Below the pieces are notes generated by a model that ran no database searches, was not told the origin of the DNA, and saw only the letters and a list, made by a program, of their open reading frames with translations. DNA of 64,000 nt from an uncultured Psychroserpens sp. (lineage in GTDB: Bacteria > Bacteroidota > Bacteroidia > Flavobacteriales > Flavobacteriaceae): positions 62,001 through 126,000 of the forward strand of contig NZ_CANNDQ010000001.1 in the NCBI RefSeq assembly GCF_947503375.1, written 5' to 3'. Shown here piece after piece: positions 61,740 through 64,000 of the stretch. Numbering within the stretch: position 1 is the stretch's first letter; each line of letters starts with the position of its first letter. A program made the position numbers and the translations under genes.

Positions 61740-64000
61740 TTAAAATTTGTATTTGAGTGACATCCCTAGGTTGATTCCTATTTTATATTCACTTATTGTA
61801 ATATCGCCACTACCTGTTCCTTCTCTTACCAATGAAATGTCTGGGTCTAATAAATTTCTTGCAGAAAAACTAAGGTCTAAGTTTTCAGTGATAGGACTCT
61901 TCCAAACGAAATCTAACGTTGGAACGCCTTTCTCAACTATGTTTCCTAAACTACCCGAACCAATAGAGTAAATTCTATCTGAAAAATAAGAAGCAACCAA
62001 AGTCGCTGTAGGCTTATAATTTTTAATGGTAGGACTGTAAGATACATCTGTATTAAACACCCATTTTGAAGCGCCTTCTAATTCTTCGGTCTCTCTATCA
62101 AATGCAGTACCAAACGTGCCTGAAATATCTTCTAGATCTTGCTCTGTAAACGTATATGATCCATTGAACCCAAAACCTAAAATTGGCTTTCCGTCTTCAT
62201 CAACAGTTATATTTTTGCGTAATTCTAATTCTAAACCATATACATCTGCTTTTTCTCCAGTTCTAAAATAACGTTGAGTACCTGTTGCGTCAGCAGCAAC
62301 AACTCTATTGATAGGATCGTTAATACGTTTTGCAAAAGCACCTAAGGACACAACTTCTCCTTGCTCTAAAAACCATTCGTATTTTAGGTCTAAATTGTAG
62401 ATTTCAGAATAGGTTGGACCATTACCATCTGCGCCACCTAATAGATCTGGGTTACCACCATATCGCACAGTTACATCTTCATAAACAAATGGTGCAACTT
62501 CTTTAAATTCAGGCAAAGATGCAGTTTTACTTAATGCCAATCTCAAGTTAGAATCTTCAGTCAAGGCATATTTAATGTTCAAACTTGGTAAGAATAAATT
62601 TTCATAAACATCTCTGAATCCTGGGTCATCTTGTCTAATGTTAATTACATCATAGGTTATATCTTGTTGGAAAGATTCTAGTCTAAGCCCTGGAACAATT
62701 AACCACTTCTCTCCTAATGTGATTTCTGCATTAATATAACCTGCATGAATATTTAACTGTCCGTTATAGATATTTTCAGGTAAGCCAGGTCTATTTGTGT
62801 TTCCAATAGCGTTATTGATTGGATTTAAAACAGACAAGTTGTACAAACCTGATCCATCAGGAATATTAAGGTTACTTACATCAAAAATCGTATTGAAGTT
62901 ATTTACATCTAAAATAGGTGTAGCGTCTCTATTTACAATATCATAACCATATCTGATACTAGAAAAGCTTCTTTCTTTTGTTCTACCGTTATAGCCAAAA
63001 TTGATTTTTACCTTTTCTGTAAGCGTATGCTCTAGATTAATAAAGCTATTATACTCATCGTCTTCAATGTTTTGGAAAAAACGCTGGTTATCAAAAGGAA
63101 TATTGGTATAAAAAACTGGATTTGTATTTGGATCACTATCTAAAGCAAACTGATAGTTTTCTAAACTGATACGCTTTCTATCTGGCTCATCTGAGAATAC
63201 TTTATTGTAACCAATTCCCCAATCTAGTTCCCATTTTTCATTTGTTGATCTATGATTTCCTAAAAATTGATTTACATGTACGCGATCTTGGTTGAATTGC
63301 ACGTTCATTGTATAGAAACCAATATCTCTTGGATCTACACTAGCAATACCATCTCTATTGAATCCTTCCCCTTGTGTACCATAATAGCCAACCTCATCAC
63401 TTGAGCTATTAATGAACAAAGAGCTATAGGTGATCTTATTATAATTATCTATTTTAAAAATAGCGTTCAATAATGCTGTTGTTGTTGTAGAATATTGATA
63501 TTCTTCAACGTTAGGGAAATCTACTTTTAAGACATTCGTAAAATCTCTAGCAACGCCTTCTCTGTATTGAGAGCCATTAGAAAAACTCGCTGTTGCAAAA
63601 AGACTTAATCGTGTATCTTCATCAAAACTGTAAGAGTAACCTCCTTCAACAGCTCCATTAAAATTAATCTGGCCGTCAAACTCTTGCGGATCGACACCAT
63701 GAGATAAGACTACAGCAAAAGGATTGTTGTCATACCTGTTGTAAAATCCAAAAAAACTTGGCCCTTCACTTCTAACAAAATCTTCACCAATAGCATTAAT
63801 ATTAACACCAGAACCTAAACTAATATTAAAAAAGCCATCTCCTGTATATTCTTTAGAGTTTATATTTACATTTCCAGCAGCAAAATCACCATAAAATGAA
63901 GGGGTATATGCTTTGCTAACAGAAATGTTTTCAATAATATCTGTTGAAAATAAATCTAAGTCAATATTCTTCTTGTTAACATCTGTAGAAGGAAGTGATA
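61740..64000 (-). CDS. TonB-dependent outer-membrane receptor, 5' partial (runs out of the window)
   Basis: Gated outer-membrane transporter. I translated the minus strand up to base 64000 and found no stop, so the gene begins beyond the window; the position 63470 sometimes taken as a start is a TTG leucine codon. The visible N-terminal part is the end of the plug domain (LFSTDIIENISVSKAYTPSF, then GDFAAGNVNI). The rest is a 22-stranded-type barrel, with PGLRLESFQQDI, LALSKTASLPEFKEVAPF and LDLSFSARNLLDPDI, and it ends in the C-terminal aromatic strand LGMSLKYKF. The substrate is unknown. The beta-helix lipoprotein gene follows in the same direction. Confidence 0.93.
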   Translation of the reverse strand, partial: SLPSTDVNKKNIDLDLFSTDIIENISVSKAYTPSFYGDFAAGNVNINSKEYTGDGFFNISLGSGVNINAIGEDFVRSEGPSFFGFYNRYDNNPFAVVLSHGVDPQEFDGQINFNGAVEGGYSYSFDEDTRLSLFATASFSNGSQYREGVARDFTNVLKVDFPNVEEYQYSTTTTALLNAIFKIDNYNKITYSSLFINSSSDEVGYYGTQGEGFNRDGIASVDPRDIGFYTMNVQFNQDRVHVNQFLGNHRSTNEKWELDWGIGYNKVFSDEPDRKRISLENYQFALDSDPNTNPVFYTNIPFDNQRFFQNIEDDEYNSFINLEHTLTEKVKINFGYNGRTKERSFSSIRYGYDIVNRDATPILDVNNFNTIFDVSNLNIPDGSGLYNLSVLNPINNAIGNTNRPGLPENIYNGQLNIHAGYINAEITLGEKWLIVPGLRLESFQQDITYDVINIRQDDPGFRDVYENLFLPSLNIKYALTEDSNLRLALSKTASLPEFKEVAPFVYEDVTVRYGGNPDLLGGADGNGPTYSEIYNLDLKYEWFLEQGEVVSLGAFAKRINDPINRVVAADATGTQRYFRTGEKADVYGLELELRKNITVDEDGKPILGFGFNGSYTFTEQDLEDISGTFGTAFDRETEELEGASKWVFNTDVSYSPTIKNYKPTATLVASYFSDRIYSIGSGSLGNIVEKGVPTLDFVWKSPITENLDLSFSARNLLDPDISLVREGTGSGDITISEYKIGINLGMSLKYKF

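Noticed and set aside
61740..63470. TonB receptor as a complete 576-residue gene starting at 63470
   Set aside because: The codon there is TTG inside an open frame that continues to base 64000 with plug and barrel sequence.
1..64000. CRISPR arrays, IS elements, prophage, tRNA or rRNA genes
   Set aside because: No regularly spaced direct repeats, transposase or integrase frames, terminal inverted repeats or tRNA-like cloverleafs were found on reading either strand.

Overview
The window is a low-GC stretch of a Bacteroidota chromosome, almost certainly from a marine Flavobacteriaceae. This rests on the gene families (DUF2723, DUF5686-type barrel, DUF6503, TonB-dependent receptor with a lipoprotein partner, FucP-type sugar permease), on the gene order rplM-rpsI-rpsB-tsf-pyrH-frr, on near absence of Shine-Dalgarno sequences, and on repeated matches to the Bacteroidetes promoter (TTTG, about 19 bp, TAnnTTTG). 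No tRNA, rRNA, IS element, prophage or CRISPR array was seen. Both end genes are cut by the window: DUF2723 at base 1 and the TonB-dependent receptor at base 64000.

Layout. 1-5.6 kb: DUF2723 glycosyltransferase-like protein, NodB deacetylase, a thioredoxin-fold protein without active-site cysteines, and a membrane metallophosphoesterase. 5.7-11 kb: an apparent N-glycan catabolic operon (GH92 mannosidase, FucP-type permease, glycosylasparaginase). 11-12.9 kb: aldehyde dehydrogenase and a small secreted protein. 12.9-18.9 kb: cyanophycin metabolism (cphA, cphB, isoaspartyl peptidase) enclosing a translationally coupled HTTM-protein pair. 19-21.9 kb: polA. 21.9-29.2 kb: three lipoproteins, a TPR histidine kinase with a NarL-type regulator, a ubiquitin-type zinc finger with a cNMP/Grx/TrxR-like flavoprotein, and a PEGA-like secreted protein. 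29.4-33.8 kb: the ribosomal and translation cluster. 33.8-41.2 kb: barrel protein, RND/MMPL exporter, asnS, rpoN and a membrane protein. 41.2-44.4 kb: barrel protein and an ExbB-X-ExbD-ExbD operon. 44.6-49.6 kb: HupE/UreJ-like protein, dCMP deaminase with S41 protease, MarC operon and DUF3109. 49.6-52.3 kb: LytTR/LytS two-component pair. 52.3-56.7 kb: a structured intergenic region followed by nrdB-nrdA. 56.7-64 kb: PiT phosphate transporter with DUF6503, MORN protein, beta-helix lipoprotein and TonB receptor.

Regulatory reading. The same 18-bp palindrome, ATACCTA-N4-TAGGTAT, lies against the -33 element of the lipoprotein-operon promoter and of the PEGA-protein promoter. Read as 7-2-7, its half-sites match the NarL heptamer TACYNMT, and a NarL-type regulator is encoded between the two copies. 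The first copy also faces a promoter-like sequence towards the kinase/regulator operon, so a local autoregulated regulon is likely. Around 59.8-60.0 kb, ATGTTAT-like heptamers repeat every 11 bp, the spacing of PHO boxes, in the region between a phosphate transporter and the MORN gene and overlapping the MORN gene's -33. A structured, terminator-ended region with no upstream gene on its strand (about 52.5-52.7 kb) is a small-RNA candidate. All functional statements come from reading motifs; no database search was run.
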